From an uncultured Selenomonadales bacterium (GTDB lineage Bacteria; Bacillota; Negativicutes; Selenomonadales; Selenomonadaceae): a DNA stretch of 64,000 nt. Of the stretch, positions 8,026 through 17,059 are shown piece after piece; position 1 is the first letter of the stretch; each line of letters begins with the position of its first letter. A program made the position numbers and the translations under genes. The notes beneath the pieces are model-generated. The model did no database searches and was not told where the DNA came from. It worked only from the letters and a program-made list of their open reading frames with translations. The stretch covers positions 1 through 64,000 of the forward strand of contig CAMJMR010000003.1 of assembly GCA_946407095.1 (NCBI GenBank), in the 5' to 3' direction.

Positions 8026-9486
8026 TTAGCGCAGGTTTCGTGACGAGACGGAACGCTGTCCGAAACGGACAATCGCTACTGCATAAGCCGCCGCGCAGAC
8101 CGCCGCCAAGATATAGCTGAGCGTGTAGCCCAAGCCGAAGCCTATCGGCGCGTGCAAAATGTACGTCGAGACCATGTACATGTAGAACGTGCCGGGAATG
8201 ACCGCCATAAGGTAGGGCATGTTGTTTTTCATCATGTAGACTGCAATCATAGCGAAGGCAAAGACCGCAATCGTTTCGTTCGCCCAAGAGAAGTACCGCC
8301 ACAGGAGCGCGAAGCCGCTTGCGTCGGTTTTGGCAATGTAAAGCACGCCCGCCACTATCGCGAAGATTATCAGCGCAAGGACGAACACGTTGGATTTTTT
8401 CTTGTTGTCAATGTGGATGGCATCGGCAAGCATGAGGCGCAACGAACGCAAAGCCGTATCGCCCGACGTGATAGCCAAGACTATGACGCCGAGCACAGCG
8501 ACCATGCCGCCGATACTGCCGAGCATGTCATTGGCGATAATGCCGACGACAACCGCCGCCTGCTTGAAAAGATTTTCTTCCGTGGCAATGCCGCTGCCGA
8601 CCGCGCCCATAGCCGCGCCCGCCCAGCTCATCGCGATAAAACCTTCGGCAATCATCGTGTTGTAGTAAACCAGCCGCCCGTGCGTCTCATTCGTGACAGA
8701 GCGGGCAATAATCGTTGCCTGCGTCGAGTGGAAGCCGCTCGTTATGCCGCAAGCGACCGTTATGAAGAATATCGGGATAAAATTTTCGCCGTAGGGGTGA
8801 ACGTTCGCTATGCCAACTTCCCAAACTTCCTTCAGCGGATAGCCGCCGATAAACAGCCCGAAGAAAATTCCGACCGCGCTAAGCAAAAGTATCGCGCCGA
8901 AAATCGGATAGATGCGCCCGATAATTTTATCAATCGGCAAAAGCGTTGCGAGCAGGTAGTAGGCGAGGATGACGGCGTAAACTATGACAATTTCGGTGCT
9001 CAACGTGGAGACATCGCCTTTGAGAATCTGCGCGACGAACAAATCGCCGGGCGTGTAGATAAAGACGACGCCGACCAAAAGCATAAGCAGGCAGACGAAA
9101 ATGTTGTAGACCGTGTAGACGCCGCCGCCCAGGAACCGACGGACGAGCGCGGGCATTTGTTCGCCGTTGTTGCGCACGGAAATCATGCCGCTCATATAAT
9201 CGTGGAACGCGCCGCCGATAACGCAACCGATTGGAATCGTAAGGAAGGCTATCGGTCCGAACAAAATGCCTTGAATGGGACCGAGCACGGGACCCGTCCC
9301 CGCAATGTTCAACAGCTCAATCAGACAATTTTTCCATTTGTTCATGGGCACGTAGTCGACGCCGTCACGAAGTTTAATCGCGGCCGTCTGCGCCGAGGCG
9401 TTGGGTTTCATGATTCGTTCGCAAAACGAGCCGTAAATCGCCGCGCCGACGAACAGAATCACCAAGCCGATTATAAACGTAATCAA
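8026..9486 (-). CDS. cstA: CstA-family carbon starvation / peptide-pyruvate transporter
   Basis: A 486-aa polytopic membrane protein of the CstA family (peptide or pyruvate transporters induced by carbon starvation in enterobacteria). It has about 14 hydrophobic segments. The conserved CstA core is visible early: NAQT-like NASAQTAAIKLRDGVDYVP, then NIAGTGPVLGPIQG and GGAFHDYMSGMISVR. It is the shorter form, lacking the C-terminal extension of E. coli CstA (701 aa). GGAGG precedes the ATG. The C-terminus (SSRNLR) abuts a dispersed repeat and may have been altered by it. The substrate is not decidable from sequence. Confidence 0.93.
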   Translation of the reverse strand: MITFIIGLVILFVGAAIYGSFCERIMKPNASAQTAAIKLRDGVDYVPMNKWKNCLIELLNIAGTGPVLGPIQGILFGPIAFLTIPIGCVIGGAFHDYMSGMISVRNNGEQMPALVRRFLGGGVYTVYNIFVCLLMLLVGVVFIYTPGDLFVAQILKGDVSTLSTEIVIVYAVILAYYLLATLLPIDKIIGRIYPIFGAILLLSAVGIFFGLFIGGYPLKEVWEVGIANVHPYGENFIPIFFITVACGITSGFHSTQATIIARSVTNETHGRLVYYNTMIAEGFIAMSWAGAAMGAVGSGIATEENLFKQAAVVVGIIANDMLGSIGGMVAVLGVIVLAITSGDTALRSLRLMLADAIHIDNKKKSNVFVLALIIFAIVAGVLYIAKTDASGFALLWRYFSWANETIAVFAFAMIAVYMMKNNMPYLMAVIPGTFYMYMVSTYILHAPIGFGLGYTLSYILAAVCAAAYAVAIVRFGQRSVSSRNLR

Positions 9487-9557
9487 AGAGAAATTCCTCC
9501 TTCACATGTCATTCGTCAAATATTTTTGGTAAAGTAGCAAGCAAGAAGGCTGATAAC

Positions 9558-9956
9558 ATGACCGTTAAAGATTTTGCCGACAAATATTTTTTACACGACA
9601 GCGGCATTGAGGAAATTGAATACGACGCCGCCAAGAAAAGCCTCGTGCTGAAAATCGACAGTTGCCATTGGTGGGCAATATACGGCAAGCCAAACGAAAT
9701 GATTATCGGCGTGATTCGCGTGACGTTCACGGACGTTTCGCGCTTTGAATACGACGCGGACGCCGCCAACAGGATTTTTGCCGCCGAGCTCAACAACGAA
9801 ATTTTTGACAGCGACGTTGAAGACCGTGACACGTTGATTCTTACCATAGGTGACTACTTGCCGCCCGAAGATGTTTTTTATCGGCTGACAATCTGCGCGG
9901 CTTGCGTCGAAGTCAAAGAGCTTGCCGAGCTTGAACGATTCATTTTTGACTACTGA
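9558..9956 (+). CDS. Hypothetical 132-aa acidic protein
   Basis: An acidic cytoplasmic protein without signal peptide or membrane segment. It begins MTVKDFADKYFLHDSGIEEIEYD and has a WWAIYGKPNE segment. Proteins with an FLHDSxI start are small beta-rich proteins often found in immunity-protein-like families, but the assignment is only suggestive. AGAAGG eight bases before the ATG supports translation. It is divergent from cstA and convergent with infB, its stop codon directly adjoining the infB stop without any spacer. Confidence 0.7.
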   Translation: MTVKDFADKYFLHDSGIEEIEYDAAKKSLVLKIDSCHWWAIYGKPNEMIIGVIRVTFTDVSRFEYDADAANRIFAAELNNEIFDSDVEDRDTLILTIGDYLPPEDVFYRLTICAACVEVKELAELERFIFDY

Positions 9957-12554
9957 TTAATCGCGGTTGACGTCCTCAATCGACGTTTCGACTTCCTCCA
10001 TCTTGTAAGCCTCGATGATGTCGCCCTCCTTGAAGTCGCGATAGTCGACAAGCGAAATGCCGCATTCGTAGCCTTGAGCCACTTCCTTGACGTCGTCCTT
10101 GAAGCGGCGCAGCGAATCAATTTCGCCGTCGAAAATCTCAACGTTGTCGCGCAGGAGGCGGACTTTGCTGTTGCTGAAAATTTTGCCTTCCAAAACATAC
10201 GAGCCCGCAACCGACGCCTTGGAGTACTTGATAATCTTGCGAACTTCGACGCGCCCTTGAATGACTTCCTTGAACTTAGGCGCGAGCAAGCCGCTCATTG
10301 CGTTTTCTACGTCGTGAATGGCGTCGTAGATGACGCGGTAGGTGCGAATGTCGACGTTCTCTGCCGCCGCCGCCTTGCGAGCGTTGTTGTCGGGGCGCAC
10401 GTTGAAGCCGATAATCAAAGCGTTCGACGACGAGGCAAGCATAACGTCATTTTCCGAGACCGCGCCGACGCCCGAATGCACTATGCTGACGCGGACTTCG
10501 TCGTTTTTGTTCAAGCCGAGCAGCGAAGACTTCAAAGCCTCAATCGAGCCTTGAACGTCCGCCTTAATGACGATGTTCAAATCTTTAAGCGAGCCTTCCT
10601 GAATCTGATTGAACAGGTCGTCGAGCGAAACTTTCTTGGACTTAATCAGCTCATTGCGCTGACGTTCGATGCGGTGTTCGGCGATTGACTTGGCAAGCTT
10701 TTCGTCGAGCGCGGCAAGGATATCGCCCGCAGCCGGCACGTCGTTCAAGCCCAACACTTCAACGGGGACGCTGGGTCCCGCCTTCTTCAGGTTGTCGCCG
10801 CGTTCGTTCATCATGGCGCGCACCCTGCCGTAGGTCGTGCCCGCGACAATGTAATCGCCGATTCTTAGCGTGCCGTTCTGCACCAAAACCGTAGCGACGG
10901 GGCCGCGTCCTTTGTCGAGCTGCGCCTCAATGATGACGCCGCGAGCTTCGCGATTCGGATTGGCCTTGAACTCTTGAACGTCCGCTTCAAAAAGAATTTC
11001 TTCAAGCAAATCGTTAATGCCAATGTTTTTCTTCGCCGAGACTTCAACCATAGTCGTGTTGCCGCCGAAATCGCGGCTGACCAATTCGTGCTCCAACAGC
11101 TCCTGCTTGACGCGCATGGGATTGGCGTTGGGCTTGTCGATTTTGTTAATGGCAACGATAATCGGGACGTTCGCCGCCTTCGCGTGGTTGATAGCCTCAA
11201 TCGTCTGCGGCATAACGCCGTCGTCCGCCGCGACAACCAAAATCGCAATGTCGGTAACCTGCGCGCCGCGAGCCCTCATGGCCGTGAAAGCCTCATGCCC
11301 CGGCGTGTCGAGGAAGACGATTTTCCTGTCGTTGCAAATGACTTGGTACGCGCCGATGTGCTGGGTAATGCCGCCCGCCTCCGTGGAAGTGACGCGCGTT
11401 TTTCTGATAACGTCGAGCAGCGACGTTTTGCCGTGGTCGACGTGACCCATGACCGTGACGACGGGCGGACGGATTTTGAGCGTGGCGGGGTCGTCTTCGA
11501 TTTCGGGGATAAGTGTCGGGTCGACTTCGGGCGGCAATTCCTCCGCCGTCACGCCGAATTCGGAGGCAACGAGCGCGGCGGTGTCGTAGTCAATGACTTG
11601 GTTAATCGTGGCGACGACGCCCATCATCAAAAGCTTCTTGATGACTTCGACGGCGGTGCAACTCATTTTGCTTGCCAAATCTTTGACGGCAATGCTTTCG
11701 CCGACTTTGATATGCGTCGGGCGAGCGATTTCAACTTTATGGACGGGCGCGGGCGCGGGACGATTTTTCCTGCGAGCCGAACGCGGAGCGCGTTGCTTGG
11801 TGTCACCCGATTGAGCCGCTTGAGTTTTGGCCGCCTCCTTGGCATTGGCGGGGCCGCGCTGGTTGCGGTTGCGGTTGCGATTGTTCCTGTTGCCTGCGTC
11901 GTCGCGCTGACGGTTTTTGGATTGACGGTCGCCGCGTTCGCCGCGAGTGTCTTGCTTTTCCTGCTTATCCTGCGCGCGAGTTTCGGGCTTGTCTTGAGTG
12001 CGAGCGTCTTGCCGTTCGGGACGAGCCTCCTGCCGTCTGGTATCGTTGCGCCGTTGTTGAGGCTGTTGCTGTTGAGGCTTGCCCTGCGCGGAGGCTTGCG
12101 GTTTCGGTTGCGGCTTATCGGCGGGCTTTGCTTCGACTTTAGGCGCGGGCTTGACGGTCTTGGCTTGTTGCGGCGGCTTGTCGACGGTTTTGGCTTGCGG
12201 CTTTGCTTCGACCTTAGGCGCAGGCTTAGCGGTCTTGGCCTGTTGCGGCGGTTTGTCGACGGTTTTGGCTTGCGGCTTGGTTTCAACCTTAGGCGCAGGC
12301 TTAGCGGTCTTGGCCTGTTGCGGCGGTTTGTCGACGGTTTTGGCTTGCGGCTTGGTTTCAACCTTAGGCGCGGGCTTAGCGGCCTTGCGACGCCCGAATT
12401 GCGCCTTGACCAGCTCGTAAGCCGCGTCGTCCACGCTTGAGAAACGATTCTTGGCTTTAATCTTGCGCTTGTTCAGAAAATCGACTATGACTTGCGCCTC
12501 CTGATTGAATTCTTCCGCCAACTTATAAACTATATATTTGGTCGGTTTTGACAT
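9957..12554 (-). CDS. infB: Translation initiation factor IF-2
   Basis: GTPase that loads initiator tRNA on the 30S subunit and promotes subunit joining. The 865 aa comprise an IF-2 N-terminal helical domain (1-55), a long low-complexity Lys/Pro/Gln then Arg-rich linker (about 60-270) with an exact 25-residue tandem repeat, a second IF2N domain (about 275-345), the G domain with [14 protein letters not shown] (G1), DTPGHEAF (G3) and NKIDKP (G4), then domains II, III and C. It is the last gene of the rimP operon. rbfA, which follows infB in many relatives, is absent. Confidence 0.97.
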   Translation of the reverse strand: MSKPTKYIVYKLAEEFNQEAQVIVDFLNKRKIKAKNRFSSVDDAAYELVKAQFGRRKAAKPAPKVETKPQAKTVDKPPQQAKTAKPAPKVETKPQAKTVDKPPQQAKTAKPAPKVEAKPQAKTVDKPPQQAKTVKPAPKVEAKPADKPQPKPQASAQGKPQQQQPQQRRNDTRRQEARPERQDARTQDKPETRAQDKQEKQDTRGERGDRQSKNRQRDDAGNRNNRNRNRNQRGPANAKEAAKTQAAQSGDTKQRAPRSARRKNRPAPAPVHKVEIARPTHIKVGESIAVKDLASKMSCTAVEVIKKLLMMGVVATINQVIDYDTAALVASEFGVTAEELPPEVDPTLIPEIEDDPATLKIRPPVVTVMGHVDHGKTSLLDVIRKTRVTSTEAGGITQHIGAYQVICNDRKIVFLDTPGHEAFTAMRARGAQVTDIAILVVAADDGVMPQTIEAINHAKAANVPIIVAINKIDKPNANPMRVKQELLEHELVSRDFGGNTTMVEVSAKKNIGINDLLEEILFEADVQEFKANPNREARGVIIEAQLDKGRGPVATVLVQNGTLRIGDYIVAGTTYGRVRAMMNERGDNLKKAGPSVPVEVLGLNDVPAAGDILAALDEKLAKSIAEHRIERQRNELIKSKKVSLDDLFNQIQEGSLKDLNIVIKADVQGSIEALKSSLLGLNKNDEVRVSIVHSGVGAVSENDVMLASSSNALIIGFNVRPDNNARKAAAAENVDIRTYRVIYDAIHDVENAMSGLLAPKFKEVIQGRVEVRKIIKYSKASVAGSYVLEGKIFSNSKVRLLRDNVEIFDGEIDSLRRFKDDVKEVAQGYECGISLVDYRDFKEGDIIEAYKMEEVETSIEDVNRD
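12150..12380 (-). repeat. 75-bp in-frame tandem repeat inside infB
   Basis: Three nearly identical copies plus a partial one of a 75-bp unit encode [20 protein letters not shown] plus QAKTA (25 aa). The copies differ by only a few bases, so the array is recent and probably variable in copy number. Confidence 0.85.
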
Positions 12555-12576
12555 AGATCCACCCCCGTTGAAAAGT

Positions 12577-12885
12577 TCAATTTACATTGCGGATTATCTC
12601 CTTTGTTAAGCCTTCGATTTTGTCGTAAACATCGGCGGGCACCTTGGCTTTGAGGACTCTGTCGAAATTGCGCCGCTTCCTTAGGGTTGCGAGGCATTCG
12701 GGCGACTTGCAAACATAAACGCCGCGACCTGATGCCTTGCCCGTTTCGTCGAATGAAATATCGCCCGCCGCAGTTTTGACGACGCGCAACAGTTCAGACT
12801 TGTGAAAGCTTTGACGGCAGACGACGCAACGGCGCATTTCGATTTGCTTGGTAGCGATGCCTTTGGCGGCTTTACCCTTCGACAC
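12577..12885 (-). CDS. rnpM: YlxR/RnpM family RNA-binding protein
   Basis: A 102-aa DUF448/YlxR protein. The signature [19 protein letters not shown] (about residues 17-35) and [12 protein letters not shown] (about 53-64) are the conserved Cys-rich and nucleic-acid-binding blocks. B. subtilis YlxR (RnpM) binds RNase P RNA and modulates its activity. It sits between nusA and infB as in most Firmicutes. The L7Ae-like ylxQ gene that usually follows is missing here. Spacing to nusA is six bases. Confidence 0.93.
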   Translation of the reverse strand: MSKGKAAKGIATKQIEMRRCVVCRQSFHKSELLRVVKTAAGDISFDETGKASGRGVYVCKSPECLATLRKRRNFDRVLKAKVPADVYDKIEGLTKEIIRNVN

Positions 12886-12891
12886 GACGCC

Positions 12892-14034
12892 TCACCGCTT
12901 GCCTTTCTTCGGACGCGGCTTGAAGACTGCCATAGCCTCCGAGATGTCGACTTCGTGCATTTCGTCGGGCAAGGGGTCGTTCTTCGCCTGCTTTACGCTC
13001 TTGATGTCGATTTTCCAACCCGTAAGTCTTGCGGCAAGCCGCGCGTTCTGACCTTCCTTTCCGATAGCCAAGCTTAGCTGATTATCGGGGACGACGACGC
13101 GGCAATTTTTATCCTCGTCGTTCAGCGCGACGCTGACGATTTTCGACGGGCTTAGGGCATTGGCAATGAAGACGCCCGCCTTGGGGCTCCATTCGATGAT
13201 GTCAAGCTTTTCCTCGCCCAATTCGTCAAGCACGGGCTGAATTCTTGTTCCGCGCTGGCCGACGCACGAGCCGACCGCCTCAACGTTGGGGTCTTTGGAA
13301 TTGACGGCGACTTTGGCACGCGCACCCGCCTCACGCGCCACGCCTCTTATTTCGATTATGCCTTCCTGAATTTCGGGCACTTCAAGCTCGACGAGCCGAC
13401 GCACGAAATTGGGATGCGTCCGCGAAAGATACACTTGCGGACCTTTGCCGCCCTTGCGCACTTCGATAATGTAGGCACGCACCCAATCGCCGATTTGGTA
13501 ATGGTCGTTGATCGTCTGCTCGCTGGGCACCAATATCGCTTCGGTCTTGCCGACTTCGACGATTAAATTTTCGTCCTCGATGCGAACGACTTTGCCGCGA
13601 ACAAGGTCGCTGTCACGGTTTGTGAATTCGTCGTAGATGACGCCGCGTTCGGCCTCGCGCAACTTCTGCACGACGATTTGTTTGGCGGCCTGCGCGGCGA
13701 TTCGCCCGAAATCCTTGGGCGTGACTTCAATTTCTATAACGTCGTCAATCGCGCAACCGGGACTGATTTTTTCGGCGTCCTCCAGCGAAATTTCGATAAC
13801 GGGGTCTTCGACGGTCTCGACGACGCTTTTAAGCGAATAGACGTGATAACTGCCGTCCTTGCGGTCCATTGTTATCTCGACGTTGTCGTCTTGGTTGAAA
13901 TTTTTCTTATACGCTACCTTGAGCGCGGACTCGACGGCCTCGAAGAGGACATCGGGCGAAATTTCCTTTTCGGCGCACAAATCCTTCAGCGCGTCCATCA
14001 AATTCAATTCGGGTTTCTTTTTTCTGACTGCCAA
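12892..14034 (-). CDS. nusA: Transcription termination/antitermination factor NusA
   Basis: RNA polymerase-associated factor for pausing, termination and antitermination. The 380 aa contain the N-terminal RNAP-binding domain (1-125), S1 domain (about 135-200, GKVVRIEDENLIVEVG), KH1 (RTHPNFVRRLVELEVPEI...) and KH2 with the VGQRGTRIQPV and IGKEGQNARLAARLTGW motifs. The acidic C-terminal repeats of E. coli NusA are absent, as usual in Firmicutes. It is cotranscribed with rimP upstream (23-base gap) and rnpM downstream. Confidence 0.97.
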   Translation of the reverse strand: MAVRKKKPELNLMDALKDLCAEKEISPDVLFEAVESALKVAYKKNFNQDDNVEITMDRKDGSYHVYSLKSVVETVEDPVIEISLEDAEKISPGCAIDDVIEIEVTPKDFGRIAAQAAKQIVVQKLREAERGVIYDEFTNRDSDLVRGKVVRIEDENLIVEVGKTEAILVPSEQTINDHYQIGDWVRAYIIEVRKGGKGPQVYLSRTHPNFVRRLVELEVPEIQEGIIEIRGVAREAGARAKVAVNSKDPNVEAVGSCVGQRGTRIQPVLDELGEEKLDIIEWSPKAGVFIANALSPSKIVSVALNDEDKNCRVVVPDNQLSLAIGKEGQNARLAARLTGWKIDIKSVKQAKNDPLPDEMHEVDISEAMAVFKPRPKKGKR

Positions 14035-14057
14035 GTAAATCTTCCCTCCAAAAGTTT

Positions 14058-14501
14058 CTAAAAGTCTATGTGAAGCCGCACTTGAGCAACTTTATCGCGC
14101 GGCAAGGGCGCAACGTCCTTCAAGTGCAGAAAATTTTCGTCACGACCTTCAAGCTCGCCGACGAAAAATTTTTTCCCGTCCAGCGGGGCGTAAAGCGTCA
14201 CGTCGACGACCTTGCCCGCCTCGCGAACAAAATCTCTGTCCTTTTTCAAAATGCGGTCAATGCCGGGCGACGACACCTCCAAAATGTACGCGCCGCCGAT
14301 TATGTCAGCCGCGTCCAGTTTCGCGCTCAACTGCTCGCTGATACTCTGGCAATCGTCCAAATCGATGCCGCCCGCCTTGTCGACGAAAACGCGCAGATAC
14401 CAATCGCGCTCCTTGACGTATTCCACGTCAACCAGCTCAAAAGCCGTGTCCTGCAAAATTTCCGTCATCAAACTTTCAACCTGTGCTTCAACCTTACTCA
14501 A
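14058..14501 (-). CDS. rimP: Ribosome maturation factor RimP
   Basis: A 147-aa RimP (YlxS) needed for 30S subunit maturation. Conserved blocks: LVDVEYVKERDWYLRVFVDK (about 22-41), GIDLDDCQSISEQLS and VSSPGIDRILKKDRDF. The track start at 14714 adds 71 residues without homology. The better start is TTG 14501 (SKVEAQVESLM...), preceded by GGGGGTGAG. First gene of the rimP-nusA-rnpM-infB operon, with a perfect hairpin in its leader. Confidence 0.92.
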   Translation of the reverse strand: MSKVEAQVESLMTEILQDTAFELVDVEYVKERDWYLRVFVDKAGGIDLDDCQSISEQLSAKLDAADIIGGAYILEVSSPGIDRILKKDRDFVREAGKVVDVTLYAPLDGKKFFVGELEGRDENFLHLKDVAPLPRDKVAQVRLHIDF

Positions 14502-14533
14502 TCGCTCACCCCCGAAATTTCCCCTTACAACGT

Positions 14534-14561
14534 GAAAGAGTGGACGCGCGCCCACTCTTTC
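14534..14561 (-). promoter_or_regulatory. Perfect leader hairpin upstream of rimP
   Basis: GAAAGAGTGG (14534-14543) and CCACTCTTTC (14552-14561) form a perfect 10-bp stem with an 8-base loop, about 35 bases before the rimP start. No T run follows in either direction, so a simple terminator is unlikely. It may be an RNase III or NusA-responsive leader structure. Confidence 0.55.
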
Positions 14562-14717
14562 AACTAAGCTATGTCCGTTTAAATCGTCCTCCGCCCGCGC
14601 GAAGAGAGTTTCAAGCCTGCAATTAACGCCCTCCGAAAAATTTTTGTTTAAACTTCGCGCCACATTGTAACCAAAAATAAAAACGTTTGCAAGCACTTTT
14701 TGCCGCCGCCGCAAAGT

Positions 14718-15557
14718 TTATTCGTCGAAGACAAGATGGCGTCCGAAATTTTCTGCGCGGTCTCGGAGGAAATTCTTCGCCGCCGCGTGAACTACAACTT
14801 GATTGACGAAATCGCTCAAGTACTCGTCGAAAATGCCTGCGCGGTCGCACAGCACCATCAAGCGCAAAAAATTTTCTTCGGCGTCAAGGTCGTATTCGAT
14901 TCGGTGCAAAAGCCTGGACAGCTCGGCGCGGTCGTCGTCGGTGAACAAATCCTTCAGCGCGGCAACCTCGGCGGTACACTTGCAGGCTTTGACCAACCAA
15001 ATGCGCGTCGTCAAGTCGTCGTTGAAATTGTCGAAGCCGAATGCCTCCCAAGCCTCCGCCGAAAAATTTTTGGACTCGGCGGGCAGAAAGTGAATCTCTT
15101 TGTAAATCGCGTCGTCCAAAAGCTTAACGACGTCGGCCTTCGCCCAAAGTCGTTGCTCGTTGTTTGAGAACTTCCCGCGCCGCAAATTTTCCAGCACGCC
15201 GACAAAACGCACGTTGCGGAACTGCGTCAAGAGCGCGCCCGAATCTTTCAGCAGGTGGTTGAACGCCATCAGCCGCGCGTAGAAGTTTTCGTCAGTTGTC
15301 AGCACTTCCGGCGCGATTATCAGATCGAAAAGTTTCGGCTCGCTCGGCAAGGCAGTTATCAAATCTGCGCGGGCGTCGTCGCAGAGCGATTTAAGCTTGG
15401 GCGTCGGCTCCGCCGTCATGAAGGCGATTTGCGAGGCGGGCAAAAGTTTTCGCAAGCCCGTCAGCAAATCCGCCGTCTCGACCAGCAAAACGGTTACAGG
15501 CAAAAAATTAGGCGGCACGAACTTCATCAGCCCGCGCCGCTCGTTTTCCGTATTCAC
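14718..15557 (-). CDS. Uncharacterised 279-aa protein, methyltransferase-like N-terminus
   Basis: Not confidently recognised. The first 120 residues (LLVETADLLTGLRKLLP, then IAFMTAE, then FDLIIAPEVL and LLKDSGALLTQFRN) follow the strand order of a Rossmann-like class I methyltransferase, but no clear GxGxG motif is present. Residues about 165-270 are helical. The start is GTG with GGAG eight bases upstream. It lies just downstream of a HEPN gene whose duplicated 3' end runs into its ribosome-binding site. It may be an accessory gene linked to the glycosyltransferase at 17.6-19 kb, but that is speculation. Confidence 0.7.
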   Translation of the reverse strand: MNTENERRGLMKFVPPNFLPVTVLLVETADLLTGLRKLLPASQIAFMTAEPTPKLKSLCDDARADLITALPSEPKLFDLIIAPEVLTTDENFYARLMAFNHLLKDSGALLTQFRNVRFVGVLENLRRGKFSNNEQRLWAKADVVKLLDDAIYKEIHFLPAESKNFSAEAWEAFGFDNFNDDLTTRIWLVKACKCTAEVAALKDLFTDDDRAELSRLLHRIEYDLDAEENFLRLMVLCDRAGIFDEYLSDFVNQVVVHAAAKNFLRDRAENFGRHLVFDE

Positions 15558-15565
15558 TTAATCAA

Positions 15566-15629
15566 CTCCAATTCGTTTCAATCTCCGCCCTTAAAGCCTC
15601 GAACAGCGCGATAAACTTTTTCTGCGCGG
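15566..15629 (-). pseudogene. Duplicated 3' end of the HEPN gene
   Basis: This segment repeats 15766-15825 with a few substitutions and encodes QKKFIALFEALRAEIETNWS followed by a stop, i.e. the last 20 residues of the HEPN protein. The hairpin repeat at 15630-15745 lies between the two copies. Confidence 0.75.
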
Positions 15630-15745
15630 GTCGCTTTAAAAGCGACGGAAGCAACGTGACGTTGCATCTTGATAGCGCGCCGTGCCGCTCGTGACTTCAA
15701 AGGTTATAGCCGCGCTTGAACGCAACGCTTGCGTATTGCTAGCTT
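15630..15745 (-). repeat. Dispersed hairpin repeat between duplicated HEPN ends
   Basis: GTCGCTTTAAAAGCGAC (15630-15646), the palindrome GCAACGTGACGTTGC (15651-15665), GATAGCGCGC and a GCAACGCTTGCGTATTGC end. It is the inverted relative of 7930-8022 and 24355-24450. Confidence 0.7.
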
Positions 15746-15751
15746 TACCGA

Positions 15752-16147
15752 TTACAGCCGTGAATAATTCGTTTCAATCTCCGTCCTCAAAGCCTCGAAC
15801 AGCACGATAAATTTTTTCTGCGCGGCGTCGATAATCTTAAGCGCGACTTCCTCGTTGTAGGAATGAGCTACGTCGTTTCGCGTCGTCAACATCTCAAGCC
15901 AAAGCTCCTCGTCGTCAATCATGCCTGCCGCGAACGCTTGCTTGATTATCATTCGCGGCGAACCGATTTTTCTTTCGCCGAAGCCGTGAAGCTCCAGAAT
16001 TTCTTTTATCGCTTTCCAAGACTGCTCAAAACAAATTTCAAACAGCGCGACCATGCCCGCCGTCGTTATCGCGTCGAAGGGCGGCGATTTCGTTTCAATC
16101 TCGTGCAGGTTGGTCAACGCCCGACAAAAATTTTCAAACTTTTTCAT
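15752..16147 (-). CDS. HEPN toxin of a type VII HEPN-MNT toxin-antitoxin pair
   Basis: A 131-aa HEPN-domain protein (nucleotidyltransferase substrate-binding, HI0074 family). The motif RNDVAHSY near residues 90-97 is an exact R-x4-H-x-Y, the RNase active site plus the tyrosine that MNT partners AMPylate in characterised pairs. The track start at 16216 is too far upstream. The ATG at 16147 begins MKKFENFCRAL and overlaps the MNT gene by 14 bases, with a GGAGG farther upstream. The 3' end is partly duplicated downstream. Confidence 0.88.
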   Translation of the reverse strand: MKKFENFCRALTNLHEIETKSPPFDAITTAGMVALFEICFEQSWKAIKEILELHGFGERKIGSPRMIIKQAFAAGMIDDEELWLEMLTTRNDVAHSYNEEVALKIIDAAQKKFIVLFEALRTEIETNYSRL

Positions 16148-16418
16148 AGAGCAAGACGCCCTCCCGTTCAACAGCCTCGCGCAGTTCCGCCGACAAAAAT
16201 TCATCCAGAACAACAAAGTCGAACATCAGCAACGTAGGGACAACTTCCTCGACGGCAAGCGCGAACTCAACGTAATTGCCGCCGCTTATCGCCAAGTCAA
16301 TGTCACTGCGCTCCCGATTGTCGCCGCGCGCCCGTGAGCCGAACAAAATCACCTTGTCCACGTCGTAAGCCTTCGCAAGGGCAATTATGCTGTCCCTTAT
16401 ATTGTCGCGCAGATTCAT
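16134..16418 (-). CDS. MNT nucleotidyltransferase antitoxin
   Basis: A minimal nucleotidyltransferase of about 94 aa that in type VII pairs inactivates the HEPN toxin by transferring AMP to it. The motif GSRARGDNRERSDID is an exact GS-x10-D-x-D. ATG 16418 overlaps the stop of the upstream Uma2 gene (ATGA), which suggests coupling. An in-frame ATG at 16430 is an alternative. The gene order Uma2-MNT-HEPN on one strand suggests a single transcript. Confidence 0.88.
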   Translation of the reverse strand: MNLRDNIRDSIIALAKAYDVDKVILFGSRARGDNRERSDIDLAISGGNYVEFALAVEEVVPTLLMFDFVVLDEFLSAELREAVEREGVLLYEKV

Positions 16419-17005
16419 TTGTAACCCCATTTGAAAATGTACTTCAGCGGCACTTTCAGCCCTTCCAAAATCGAAACGGGCACCTCGTATTTGACTTCGG
16501 CTTTTTCGGCGTCGGTGAGCTTTTCAAATTCGTCGGCGTCAAACAAAATGTATTCGTCGCTGAAAAAATATTTTCCGTCGTGCAGAAGATAAACATCAAC
16601 GCTTTTTGCCCACGGGTCGATAATCCAATACTCGCGGACGCCGTTTGCCTCGTAAGCGTCCTTTTTGACGGTAACGTCCCGCTTTTTGGTAGACCGCGAC
16701 AAAACCTCGACGACCATGTCGGGCGCGCCATAAATTCCTTTGTTCCAATCGATAATCGACGAATTTTCTTCCAAAACGACAATCAAATCAGGCTTAAAGA
16801 GCGGTCCTTCCAGAAGATAAACGTCAACATCGTCCGCGAAAACGTAGCCGGCATTTTGGGCATCCAAATAACTGAAAAGAAATGCATATAGTCTTCCGAT
16901 AATGCTGCCGTGAGTGGGATTTGCCGCAGGTGCCATGACTTTTTTACCTCCAATGACTTCGTAGGACGGGTAAAGCTCCCGCTCGTTGAAAACCTCGGTC
17001 GCCAT
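16415..17005 (-). CDS. Uma2 family protein (DUF820, PD-(D/E)XK fold), copy A
   Basis: A 196-aa Uma2-family protein with the restriction-endonuclease-like core: FKPDLIVV (Asp), PDMVVEVLS (Glu) and the basic TKKRDVTVKKDAYEANGVREYWIIDP block. Family biochemistry is poorly known. Uma2 genes are abundant in cyanobacteria and some Firmicutes and occur as paralog clusters. It is closely similar to copy B (17060-17650), with a tandem duplication that carried along the 3' end of the glycosyltransferase gene. GGAGG eight bases upstream supports the ATG. Confidence 0.88.
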   Translation of the reverse strand: MATEVFNERELYPSYEVIGGKKVMAPAANPTHGSIIGRLYAFLFSYLDAQNAGYVFADDVDVYLLEGPLFKPDLIVVLEENSSIIDWNKGIYGAPDMVVEVLSRSTKKRDVTVKKDAYEANGVREYWIIDPWAKSVDVYLLHDGKYFFSDEYILFDADEFEKLTDAEKAEVKYEVPVSILEGLKVPLKYIFKWGYK

Positions 17006-17046
17006 TCAAATCGCCTCCAATCGCGCGTAAAAATCTTCGACAAAAG
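17006..17046 (-). repeat. Duplicated 3' tail of the glycosyltransferase gene
   Basis: The sequence between the two Uma2 genes repeats 17651-17691, the last codons (VEDFYxRLEAI and stop) plus the ribosome site of the Uma2 gene. It marks the joint of a tandem duplication. Confidence 0.8.
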
Positions 17047-17059
17047 CCGCCGCGCAGAT

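Noticed and set aside
8152-9537. 461-aa plus-strand ORF opposite cstA
   Set aside because: Very His/Arg/Asp-rich, no ribosome site, and entirely antisense to a well-supported membrane transporter.
10974-12440. 488-aa plus-strand ORF opposite infB
   Set aside because: Antisense to infB. Its hydrophobic stretch comes from reading the IF-2 linker repeat backwards.
14502-14714. 71-residue N-terminal extension of RimP
   Set aside because: No homology to RimP, and it includes the leader hairpin. The TTG at 14501 has a proper ribosome site and matches the family start.
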